A DNA stretch of 6,522 bases from Acidobacteriota bacterium (GTDB lineage Bacteria; Acidobacteriota; Polarisedimenticolia; J045), in NCBI GenBank assembly GCA_024276295.1, contig JAJRXN010000551.1, positions 1 to 6,522 on the forward strand, written 5' to 3'. Position numbers and translations under genes: made by a program. Shown here one piece after another: positions 1 through 6,522 of this stretch. Under the pieces are notes generated by a model that worked only from the letters and a program-made list of their open reading frames with translations, ran no database searches and was not told the origin of the DNA. Each line of letters opens with the position of its first letter. The first letter of the stretch is position 1.

Positions 1-152
1 CGGCGGGAGAGGATCTTGGCCCGCTCCGGGATGTAGTTCTGCAGCGTGCGGATGTCCTTGTAGTCGATCGACTCGACCTTCCCCTCGCAGAACTTGCAGT
101 ACTTGCGCCGCTGGAACAGGGAGCGACGACCACGCCGGCGTGTCGTGTTCAC
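1..152 (-). CDS. rpsR: 30S ribosomal protein bS18, 3'-truncated by window edge
   Basis: bS18 pairs with bS6 in the small-subunit platform. The visible 50 codons begin GTG at 152-150 and read MNTTRRRGRRSLFQRRKYC, followed by KFCEGKVESIDYKD, then IRTLQNYIPERAKILSRR, the recognisable N-terminal two thirds of the family (full length about 75-90). The C-terminal RNA-binding part lies beyond position 1. A Cys-x-x-Cys pair (CKFC, residues 19-22) is present, as in many zinc-type or Cys-containing bS18 variants; whether metal is bound is unknown. The start overlaps the rpsF stop in GTGA, a classic arrangement for translational coupling and equimolar S6/S18 output. It is too short in this window to appear complete, but the match and position are clear. 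Confidence 0.95.
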   Translation of the reverse strand, partial: MNTTRRRGRRSLFQRRKYCKFCEGKVESIDYKDIRTLQNYIPERAKILSR

Positions 153-736
153 GGCGTCTCCTCCTCGTCCGTCGCCTCGACCGGCGCCGGTTCGGGCGCG
201 GGCTCGGCGGCGGAGGGCTCGTCATCGGAACCGGCGGTCTCCGCGGCGGCCGGCGCGTCCTCGACGACGGCTTCCGGGGCCTCGCCGGCGGCCTCGGCCT
301 CGCCGGAGGATTCGTCCTCCCCGGCGCTCTCCCCGCGCTCGGCGCGCAGGGCCTCTTCCGCCTCGCGCTGGGCCCGTTCCTCCGCCTTGCGCAGGATCTC
401 GGCCCGCGCCTGGGCGAGGGCTTCCTTCTCCTCGTCGGTCGGGATACGCTCGTCGTCGGCCCGGACGACCATGAAGCGCAGGAACTTGTCCGACAGCCGC
501 AGGCGGCGCAGCAGCTCGCGCTCGACGTCGGGCTCGGCGTCGAAGAGGATGAACGTGTAGTTGCCCTCGGTCAGCTTGCGGATCGGGTACGCCAGCTTGC
601 GGCGCCCCCAGCGGTCGACCTTGTGCACGATCCCGCCGCGCTCGGCGATCAGTTCCTCGTACGCCGTGACCAGCTTGTCGTGTTCGGGTTCGGGGATCTC
701 GGCGCTGGCGACCAGCGCCAGCTCGTAGCGTCTCAC
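149..736 (-). CDS. rpsF: 30S ribosomal protein bS6 with long acidic C-terminal extension
   Basis: bS6 binds the central domain of 16S rRNA as a heterodimer with bS18, encoded directly downstream. The family core occupies about residues 1-98: it opens MRRYELALVASAEIPE and includes VDRWGRRKLAYPIRKLTEGNY (40-60, lightly split here by position only) and LRLSDKFLRFMVVR (79-92). Residues 100-134 are a charged, probably helical stretch (Lys/Glu/Arg/Ala). From about 135 to 195 the protein is a low-complexity Glu/Ala/Pro tail. Most bS6 proteins are about 95-135 residues, so 195 is long. E. coli bS6 also ends in glutamates that are added after translation by RimK; here acidic residues are already encoded. 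The start is GTG at 736 with a strong ribosome binding site. The stop TGA (151-149) overlaps the rpsR start by four bases. Confidence 0.96.
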   Translation of the reverse strand: MRRYELALVASAEIPEPEHDKLVTAYEELIAERGGIVHKVDRWGRRKLAYPIRKLTEGNYTFILFDAEPDVERELLRRLRLSDKFLRFMVVRADDERIPTDEEKEALAQARAEILRKAEERAQREAEEALRAERGESAGEDESSGEAEAAGEAPEAVVEDAPAAAETAGSDDEPSAAEPAPEPAPVEATDEEETP

Positions 737-743
737 CGGATGT

Positions 744-750
744 CCCTCCT
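744..750 (-). promoter_or_regulatory. Ribosome binding site of rpsF
   Basis: The minus strand reads AGGAGGG at 750-744, 7 bases before the GTG start at 736. This strong Shine-Dalgarno fixes the GTG as the rpsF start. Confidence 0.85.
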
Positions 751-762
751 GGGCTTCGGCCT

Positions 763-813
763 CGCCGCTCCCGCGGCGAAGCGAGGGTTGGGGCCGTCCG
801 GGAGCGGACGGCC
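763..813 (-). promoter_or_regulatory. Structured rpsF mRNA leader, two hairpins
   Basis: Two stem-loops lie between the possible promoter and the rpsF ribosome binding site. The first is a perfect 9-bp stem with arms at 813-805 and 800-792 and the four-base loop CTCC in the RNA sense. The second has a 6-bp stem (778-773 with 768-763) closed by GGGA, a GNRA-type tetraloop. In several bacterial phyla the S6:S18 complex binds a structured element in its own rpsF leader and represses the operon. The location and structure here fit such a role, but I cannot confirm the conserved motif by eye. Confidence 0.35.
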
Positions 814-818
814 GCTGG

Positions 819-847
819 ATGCTAGCACCGGCCCCCGCCGCACGCCA
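819..847 (-). promoter_or_regulatory. Possible extended -10 promoter for rpsF-rpsR
   Basis: The minus strand reads TGCTAGCAT at 827-819, an extended -10 pattern (TG, one base, then TAGCAT, 4 of 6 consensus bases). A weak -35 candidate TGGCGT lies 17 bases upstream (847-842) and matches TTGACA poorly. It sits between the terminator-like hairpin and the structured rpsF leader, where a promoter is expected, and would start transcription near 812. Sequence support is modest and the element overlaps the hairpin just described. Confidence 0.3.
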
Positions 848-864
848 GATCGGGCGGGGGCCGG
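828..864 (-). terminator. Candidate hairpin terminator after hppA
   Basis: The plus-strand arms CCGGCCCCCGCC (828-839) and GGCGGGGGCCGG (853-864) form a perfect 12-bp inverted repeat with a 13-base loop, starting 14 bases after the hppA stop. It is a very stable GC-only stem. No T run follows on the minus strand, so intrinsic termination in the E. coli sense is not proven; it may act as a pause, a 3'-end stabiliser, or a terminator in a lineage that tolerates missing U tracts. Confidence 0.5.
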
Positions 865-877
865 CGCCGGGAGCCCG

Positions 878-2998
<2,121 letters not shown>

Positions 2999-3006
2999 GC
3001 TTGCGT

Positions 3007-3013
3007 CTCCTCC
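3007..3013 (-). promoter_or_regulatory. Ribosome binding site deciding the hppA start
   Basis: The minus strand reads GGAGGAG at 3013-3007, 8 bases before the ATG at 2998. It selects that ATG over a longer in-frame start at 3061 that would add 21 Arg/Gly/Ala residues before the first membrane segment. Confidence 0.85.
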
Positions 3014-3073
3014 GCGTTCACCCTGTCGAGGCGCGGCGCGCGATCCCGCGCACCTCCGCACCCCGCTCCCCGT

Positions 3074-3652
3074 TCACTCCGTCGTGACCCGCCGGTTGAA
3101 GCGCCGCATCGCCGCCTCGACGCCTTCGGCGAGAATCTCCTCGACGGCCTCCGCGGCCGTGTCGACCCCGGCGGCCAGCGCCGCCGCGTCCTCCGGCGCC
3201 GGCGGCATCAGCACCCAGTCGGCCATCGCCGGCGAGCCTTCCGGCGGACGACCGATCCCGACGCGCACGCGCAGGAACTCGCCGGTCCCGAGATGCTGCA
3301 CCAGTGATCGCAGCCCGTTGTGGCCCGCCAGGCCGCCGCCCTGCTTGACCCGCACCGTCCCCGGCGGAAGGTCGGCCTCGTCGTGGACGACGATCATCTC
3401 CTCGGGGACCAGCGCGTGGTACTTCAGCAGCGGCCGCACCGCCTCGCCGCAGAGGTTCATGAACGTCTGCGGCTCGGCCAGCATCACCGGGGCGTTCCCG
3501 ATGCGGCCGGTGCCGAACCGCGCGCGGTGCCGCTCGCGGTCGAGCGGAATGCCATGCCGGCGTGCGAGTTCCTCGACGACGTGGAAGCCGACGTTGTGCC
3601 GCGTGCGGGCATAGCGACGGCCGGGATTGCCGAGCCCGAGGACCAGACGCAT
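3074..3652 (-). CDS. pth: Peptidyl-tRNA hydrolase (Pth1 family)
   Basis: Pth cleaves the ester bond of peptidyl-tRNAs that drop off ribosomes, freeing the tRNA; it is a cytoplasmic monomer. The 192 residues match the family (about 185-200). Catalytic and binding residues are all present: GNPG with Asn9, RHNVGF with catalytic His19, PQTFMN with Asn66, VVHDEADLPPG with Asp91, then KQGGGLAGHNGLRS with Asn112 and RVRVGIGRP (positions equivalent to E. coli N10, H20, N68, D93, N114). ATG at 3652 gives the canonical MRLVLGLGNPG N-terminus. The 21 bases between the rplY stop and this ATG hold no good Shine-Dalgarno, so translation is probably coupled to rplY. A nearby ATG at 3663 is out of frame. Co-transcription with rplY is inferred. 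Confidence 0.97.
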   Translation of the reverse strand: MRLVLGLGNPGRRYARTRHNVGFHVVEELARRHGIPLDRERHRARFGTGRIGNAPVMLAEPQTFMNLCGEAVRPLLKYHALVPEEMIVVHDEADLPPGTVRVKQGGGLAGHNGLRSLVQHLGTGEFLRVRVGIGRPPEGSPAMADWVLMPPAPEDAAALAAGVDTAAEAVEEILAEGVEAAMRRFNRRVTTE

Positions 3653-3673
3653 CGACGGCGCATCCGGCCCGGC

Positions 3674-4348
3674 TCAGTCGCCCGACGCTTCCGCTTCCGC
3701 CGCCGCCTCGCCCTCGGCCGCCGCGGCACCCGCCTCGCCCTCGGCCTCGGCCGCCGCGGCCTCTTCCTCCTCGACGGGCACGTGCCGCAGCACGATCGTG
3801 CACAGCGTTTCCTTCGGGTCGGTCACCAGCGTCACGCCCTCGGGCAGCGGCAGTTCTCCGGCCTCGAAGTGCTGGCCGACGTGCAGGTCGGAAAGATCGG
3901 CGGACAGATGGGAGGGGATCTCGGCCGGCAGCGCCTTGATCGTGACCTCGCGGTGCACGAATTCGACCAGGCCGCCCTCGCTCTTGACACCGATCGGCGT
4001 GCCCTCGAAGCGCACGAGCACGGTCGCTTCCATCGGCTCGTCCATCTCGACGCGCACGAAGTCGCAGTGAAGCAGCGCCTCCGTCACCGGATCGCGCTGC
4101 ACGTCCCGCAGCATCACCATCCGCTTGAGATCACGTCCCGCCACGCGGAGCTGGATCAGCGTGTTGAGCCCCCGGTCCCCCTCGAGCACGTGTTCGACCG
4201 GCCGCGGGTCGACGACCACCGGCTGCGGGTCCCGCCCGCCGCCGTAGACCACGGCGGGGATCGCGAGCCCCCGGCGGAGCCGGCGCGCGGCGCCCGTCCC
4301 CACCTCGTCTCTCAGATCGCACTCGATGATGACTTCCTGCTGCTTCAT
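3674..4348 (-). CDS. rplY: 50S ribosomal protein bL25, TL5/CTC form
   Basis: bL25 binds 5S rRNA in the large subunit. This 224-residue version is the long TL5/CTC type. The 5S-binding L25 domain (about 1-95) has the signature GAARRLRRGLAIPAVVYGGG (19-38) and VMLRDVQRDPVTEALLHCDF (78-97). It is followed by the C-terminal CTC beta domain (about 98-190), including the typical LVEFVHREVTIKALPAEIP stretch (127-145). The last 34 residues or so are a low-complexity Glu/Ala tail, a common but variable addition. ATG at 4348 has GAGGAA 5 bases upstream (4359-4354). The prs-rplY-pth order is widespread in bacteria and supports the call. The stop TGA (3676-3674) is 21 bases before pth. Confidence 0.96.
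   Translation of the reverse strand: MKQQEVIIECDLRDEVGTGAARRLRRGLAIPAVVYGGGRDPQPVVVDPRPVEHVLEGDRGLNTLIQLRVAGRDLKRMVMLRDVQRDPVTEALLHCDFVRVEMDEPMEATVLVRFEGTPIGVKSEGGLVEFVHREVTIKALPAEIPSHLSADLSDLHVGQHFEAGELPLPEGVTLVTDPKETLCTIVLRHVPVEEEEAAAAEAEGEAGAAAAEGEAAAEAEASGD
3704..3745. repeat. In-frame direct repeat in the Glu/Ala tail of rplY
   Basis: A 15-base unit, CGCCTCGCCCTCGGC on the plus strand, occurs at 3704-3718 and again exactly at 3731-3745. The 27-base period is 9 codons, and both copies encode AEGEA in the L25 tail. The flanking GCCGCCGCGGC also recurs. This looks like slippage or duplication inside a low-complexity tail, so tail length probably varies between relatives. Confidence 0.75.
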
Positions 4349-4386
4349 GTTCGTTCCTCGGTCGTCCCGGTTTCCGCCGGCCTCGA

Positions 4387-5349
4387 TCAGACGAAAAGCG
4401 AACTGATCGAGGAGTTCGTGTAGGTCCTCCGGATCGCCTCACCCAGGAGCGGGGCGACCGAGAGAACCCGGAGCTTCTCGAAGGACCGGCGGCGATCGTC
4501 GAGCGGGATTGTATTGGTGGCAGCGATCTCCGCCAGTTCGTCCATCTCGGCGAGCCGGTCCATCGCCGGGCCGGAGAGCACGGCGTGGGAGAAGCAGCCC
4601 CGGACCGAGCGGGCCCCCGCCTTCCTCAGCGCCCGCACCGCGCCGCAGAACGTCCCGGCGGTGTCGATGATGTCGTCGACGATCACGCAGTCGCGGCCGT
4701 CGACCTCGCCGATGACCTGGATCGACTCGGCCACGTTGTGGCCCGTCCGCCGCTTGTCGACGATCGCCAGGTCGCCTCCGACGCGCTTCGAATACGCCCG
4801 GGCCCGTTCGACGCCGCCCGCGTCCGGAGAGACGATCACCGGATTCTCCAGCTCGAGTCCCTTGAGGTAGTCGATCAGCACCGGCGCCGCGAACAGGTGG
4901 TCGACCGGGATGTCGAAGAACCCCTGGATGGCGGGGGCGTGCAGGTCCATCGTCAGCACGCGGTCCGCGCCGGCGGTCTCGATCAGGTCGACGACGAGCT
5001 TGGCGCTGATCGGGACCCGCGGGCGGTCCTTGCGCTCCTGGCGCGCGTAGCCGAAGTACGGCAGCACCGCGGTCACCCGCTCGGCGGACGACCGCTTGAA
5101 CGCGTCGAGCATCAGCAGCAGCTCGAGCAGGTTCTCGGCCGGGCTCGACGTCGGCTGAATCACGAACACGTCGGCGCCGCGCACGTTCTCGAGGATCTGC
5201 ACGTAGCACTCGCCGTCGCTGAACCGCTCGAGCAACACCTGCCCCGGCTCGATGTCGAGGTACTCGGTGATCTCGCGCAGCAGCTCCGGATGGGCCGACC
5301 CACCGAAGACCTTGAGTTCCGCGTTTCCGATGCCCGTACGTCGCTTCAC
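4387..5349 (-). CDS. prs: Ribose-phosphate pyrophosphokinase (PRPP synthetase, class I)
   Basis: Prs transfers pyrophosphate from ATP to ribose 5-phosphate to make PRPP, the precursor of purine, pyrimidine, histidine, tryptophan and NAD synthesis, in the cytoplasm. The 320 residues match the usual 310-320. Visible motifs in order are FSDGE (43-47), the region PYFGYARQERKD (97-108) bearing the ATP-binding and flexible-loop residues, DLHAPAIQGFF with catalytic-region His136 (135-145), DKRR (198-201), and the PRPP-binding loop VIVDDIIDTAGT (222-233). The start is GTG at 5349-5347 with GGGAG 8 bases upstream (5362-5358), giving the normal N-terminus before ELKVFGGSAHPEL. The position usually read as THAVLSGPA is SHAVLSGPA here, a mild change. 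It lies between spoVG (14-base gap) and rplY (38-base gap), apparently in one operon. Confidence 0.97.
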   Translation of the reverse strand: MKRRTGIGNAELKVFGGSAHPELLREITEYLDIEPGQVLLERFSDGECYVQILENVRGADVFVIQPTSSPAENLLELLLMLDAFKRSSAERVTAVLPYFGYARQERKDRPRVPISAKLVVDLIETAGADRVLTMDLHAPAIQGFFDIPVDHLFAAPVLIDYLKGLELENPVIVSPDAGGVERARAYSKRVGGDLAIVDKRRTGHNVAESIQVIGEVDGRDCVIVDDIIDTAGTFCGAVRALRKAGARSVRGCFSHAVLSGPAMDRLAEMDELAEIAATNTIPLDDRRRSFEKLRVLSVAPLLGEAIRRTYTNSSISSLFV

Positions 5350-5363
5350 CGCTGTCTCTCCCG

Positions 5364-5738
5364 TCAGGCTCCTGCCTCGGGATGCAGACCGCCACCGTCG
5401 TGGCGGACCGGCGCCACGCCGCCGGCCTCCCGCCTGTCCGGGTCGGCTTCCCGCGGCTGTCGCGCCCGGCGCGGGGTCGCGCCGGACGCGAGCGCGTGCT
5501 CGTAGGCCGAGAGGATCTTCTCCTCGATCATGCGCCGCGTGTCGCTGTTGAGCGGGTGGGCCACGTCGCGGAAGGTTCCGTCCTTGCGGCGCTTGGACGG
5601 CATCGAGACGAAGAGGCCGTTGTTGCCGTGAATGACCTTGATGTCACAGACGACGAAGCACTGGTCGAAGACGACCGTCACGAAGGCCTTGAGCTTCTCC
5701 TCGTCGACCGGAAACACCTTGATGTCCGTGATCTCCAT
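5364..5738 (-). CDS. spoVG: SpoVG family RNA/DNA-binding regulator
   Basis: SpoVG proteins are small site-specific nucleic-acid-binding regulators. They were first found in Bacillus sporulation and septation but occur widely in non-sporulating bacteria. The 124-residue product opens with MEITDIKVFPVDEEKLKAF and carries the family core at about residues 32-67: FVVCDIKVIHGNNGLFVSMP, then SKRRKDGTFRDVAHPLNS. The ATG at 5738 is chosen because the family match starts there and GGGAGG sits 7 bases upstream (5751-5746). In-frame codons further upstream give no family-like sequence. Most family members are about 85-100 residues, so the last 40 or so (rich in Arg, Pro, Gly and Ala) are an extra, probably disordered tail. 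The TGA at 5366-5364 is 14 bases before the prs GTG, so co-transcription with prs is very likely. The target is unknown; sporulation itself is not implied. Confidence 0.93.
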   Translation of the reverse strand: MEITDIKVFPVDEEKLKAFVTVVFDQCFVVCDIKVIHGNNGLFVSMPSKRRKDGTFRDVAHPLNSDTRRMIEEKILSAYEHALASGATPRRARQPREADPDRREAGGVAPVRHDGGGLHPEAGA

Positions 5739-5859
5739 GAAGTGACCTCCCCTCCTCCGAACGGACCGGCAAGTGGCGGAACGCCCATCCCCTCCAGCGC
5801 CCTGCGGGCCCGGCCGTTGTCGTGTTTCGTTGTCCCCGTGGCGTGCCCGCCGCGCTCTC
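5739..5859 (-). other. ispE-spoVG intergenic leader
   Basis: This is the second-longest gap in the window (121 bases). On the minus strand, just before the spoVG ATG, it carries a purine-rich GGAGGAGGGGAGG block (5758-5746). I see no good -35/-10 pair and no hairpin followed by a T run; the only hairpins are short (about 4 bp). The part nearest ispE is relatively A-rich (around 5837-5816), which could fit a promoter in such a GC-rich genome, but no consensus match supports one. No tRNA-like cloverleaf is visible. Confidence 0.4.
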
Positions 5860-6522
5860 TCAATCGCGGCCGCCTCTTCCGAGCGTCCGCGTGACCTCGA
5901 TCCAGGCTTCCGGTTCCTCGCAACGAAGGGCCTCCGCGGCACGCTCCGCGGCGCTGGCGTCCTCGAACAGCGCGTAGACGGCAGAACCGCTCCCGGTCAT
6001 CGCCGCGCGTCCCCCCAGCGCCGCCAGGCGGGAGACCAGCCGCGAGATCCCCGGTCGCAGCGCCGTCGCCGCCTCTTCCAGCTCGTTGAAAACGGGCGGC
6101 AACCGGTCCGCTCCTGCGCGCAAGTACCGGAAGAATCGCCGGATGTTAGGAGGATCGGCGCGCGGCGTCAATCCTCGCCGGGCCCGCCGGTAGACCTCGG
6201 CGGTCGGCAACGGAGGATCGCGGCGAGCCAGCACCACGGCCGACGCCGTCAGGTCGTCGAGCGGCTCGACGATCTCGCCCCGGCCGCGGCCGACGGCGAG
6301 CCCACCGACGAGAAAGAACGGCACGTCGGAGCCGAGACACGCCGCGAGCCCGGCAAGGCGCGCGGCTCCGAGCGGCCGGCCCGCGAGCCGGTCGAGGCAC
6401 GCGAGCACCGCCGCGGCATCGGACGAGCCGCCGCCGAGGCCGGCGCCGTGGGGAATCCGCTTGCGGAGACGGATCGCAACGTCGGCCGAGGCCAGGCCGG
6501 CGCTGTCGAGAAACAGGCGCGC
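5860..6522 (-). CDS. ispE: 4-diphosphocytidyl-2-C-methyl-D-erythritol kinase, 5'-truncated by window edge
   Basis: IspE phosphorylates the 2-hydroxyl of CDP-methylerythritol with ATP, a cytoplasmic step of the MEP isoprenoid precursor pathway. The visible 220 residues read in one frame from the window edge to TGA at 5862-5860. The GHMP-kinase ATP-binding loop is clear at 6456-6412: it reads IPHGAGLGGGSSDAA, at about residues 23-37 of the visible part. The C-terminal GHMP motif MTGSGSAVYALF is at about residues 179-190 of the visible part. IspE proteins are normally about 280-300 residues, so roughly 60-80 N-terminal residues lie beyond 6522. The GTG at 6408 falls inside the conserved loop region and is not the start. 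The gene is upstream of spoVG and prs on the same strand; ispE next to prs is a common bacterial arrangement. Nothing in the visible part looks damaged. Confidence 0.95.
   Translation of the reverse strand, partial: ARLFLDSAGLASADVAIRLRKRIPHGAGLGGGSSDAAAVLACLDRLAGRPLGAARLAGLAACLGSDVPFFLVGGLAVGRGRGEIVEPLDDLTASAVVLARRDPPLPTAEVYRRARRGLTPRADPPNIRRFFRYLRAGADRLPPVFNELEEAATALRPGISRLVSRLAALGGRAAMTGSGSAVYALFEDASAAERAAEALRCEEPEAWIEVTRTLGRGGRD

Noticed and set aside
3038..3051. A 5-bp GCGCG/CGCGC hairpin between pth and hppA as a terminator.
   Set aside because: The stem is short, there is no T run, and such matches are expected by chance in DNA this rich in GC.
2999..3061. Longer N-terminus for HppA starting at 3061.
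   Set aside because: The extra 21 residues are Arg/Gly-rich, and the Shine-Dalgarno at 3013-3007 points to the ATG at 2998, which gives the normal N-terminal membrane helix.
3018..3803. Minus-strand Arg/Gly-rich frame overlapping pth and the rplY end.
   Set aside because: It is a shifted frame through two well-supported genes and has repetitive composition only.
5739..5859. A tRNA gene between ispE and prs, as found in some related clusters.
   Set aside because: No acceptor stem, anticodon arm or T-loop sequence could be recognised in the gap.
3320..5894. Long plus-strand frames opposite rplY (3320-4423), prs (4585-5505) and spoVG (5382-5894).
   Set aside because: Same antisense composition effect; the minus-strand proteins have clear family motifs and starts while these do not.
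5739..5942. Extended N-terminus of SpoVG reaching into ispE.
   Set aside because: The family match starts at the ATG at 5738 with a strong ribosome binding site; the upstream codons overlap the ispE end and give Arg/Gly-rich sequence.

Overview
This 6.5 kb window is a compact, GC-rich (roughly two-thirds G+C by eye) bacterial housekeeping locus. All eight recognisable genes lie on the minus strand, so transcription runs from high to low coordinates. In that order they are ispE (3' part only), spoVG, prs, rplY (TL5/CTC form of bL25), pth, hppA, rpsF and rpsR (5' part only). From memory of such genomes, ispE-prs-rplY-pth followed by rpsF-rpsR resembles gene clusters of deltaproteobacteria (Desulfobacterota/Myxococcota) and related high-GC uncultured phyla. 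A SpoVG-family gene and a membrane pyrophosphatase fit that picture. The assignment is an inference, not something the sequence proves.

Layout: 6522-5860 is the C-terminal three quarters of IspE. A 121-base gap holds the strong ribosome binding site of spoVG (5738-5364). prs starts 14 bases after the spoVG stop and runs to 4387. After 38 bases comes rplY (4348-3674), and 21 bases later pth (3652-3074). A 75-base gap with a clear Shine-Dalgarno leads into hppA (2998-878). A perfect 12-bp GC-rich inverted repeat follows the hppA stop and is the most likely end of this transcription unit. Next come a possible extended -10 promoter and a structured leader. rpsF (736-149) follows, and its stop overlaps the GTG start of rpsR in GTGA.

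Functionally this is a translation and precursor-supply cluster: ribosomal proteins bL25, bS6 and bS18, recycling of peptidyl-tRNA (Pth), PRPP synthesis (Prs), isoprenoid precursor synthesis (IspE), an RNA/DNA-binding regulator (SpoVG) and a PPi-driven ion pump (HppA). PPi is released by tRNA charging, by PRPP-using reactions and by the IspD step just before IspE, so an energy-conserving pyrophosphatase fits here, though a functional link is only inference.

I found no mobile element, CRISPR array, tRNA or rRNA, and no convincing novel system. The most notable points are the long acidic tail on bS6, the tail on SpoVG, the K+-dependent signature of HppA, the position of hppA between pth and rpsF, and the structured rpsF leader. 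A very long open frame on the plus strand opposite hppA and pth is a composition artefact.
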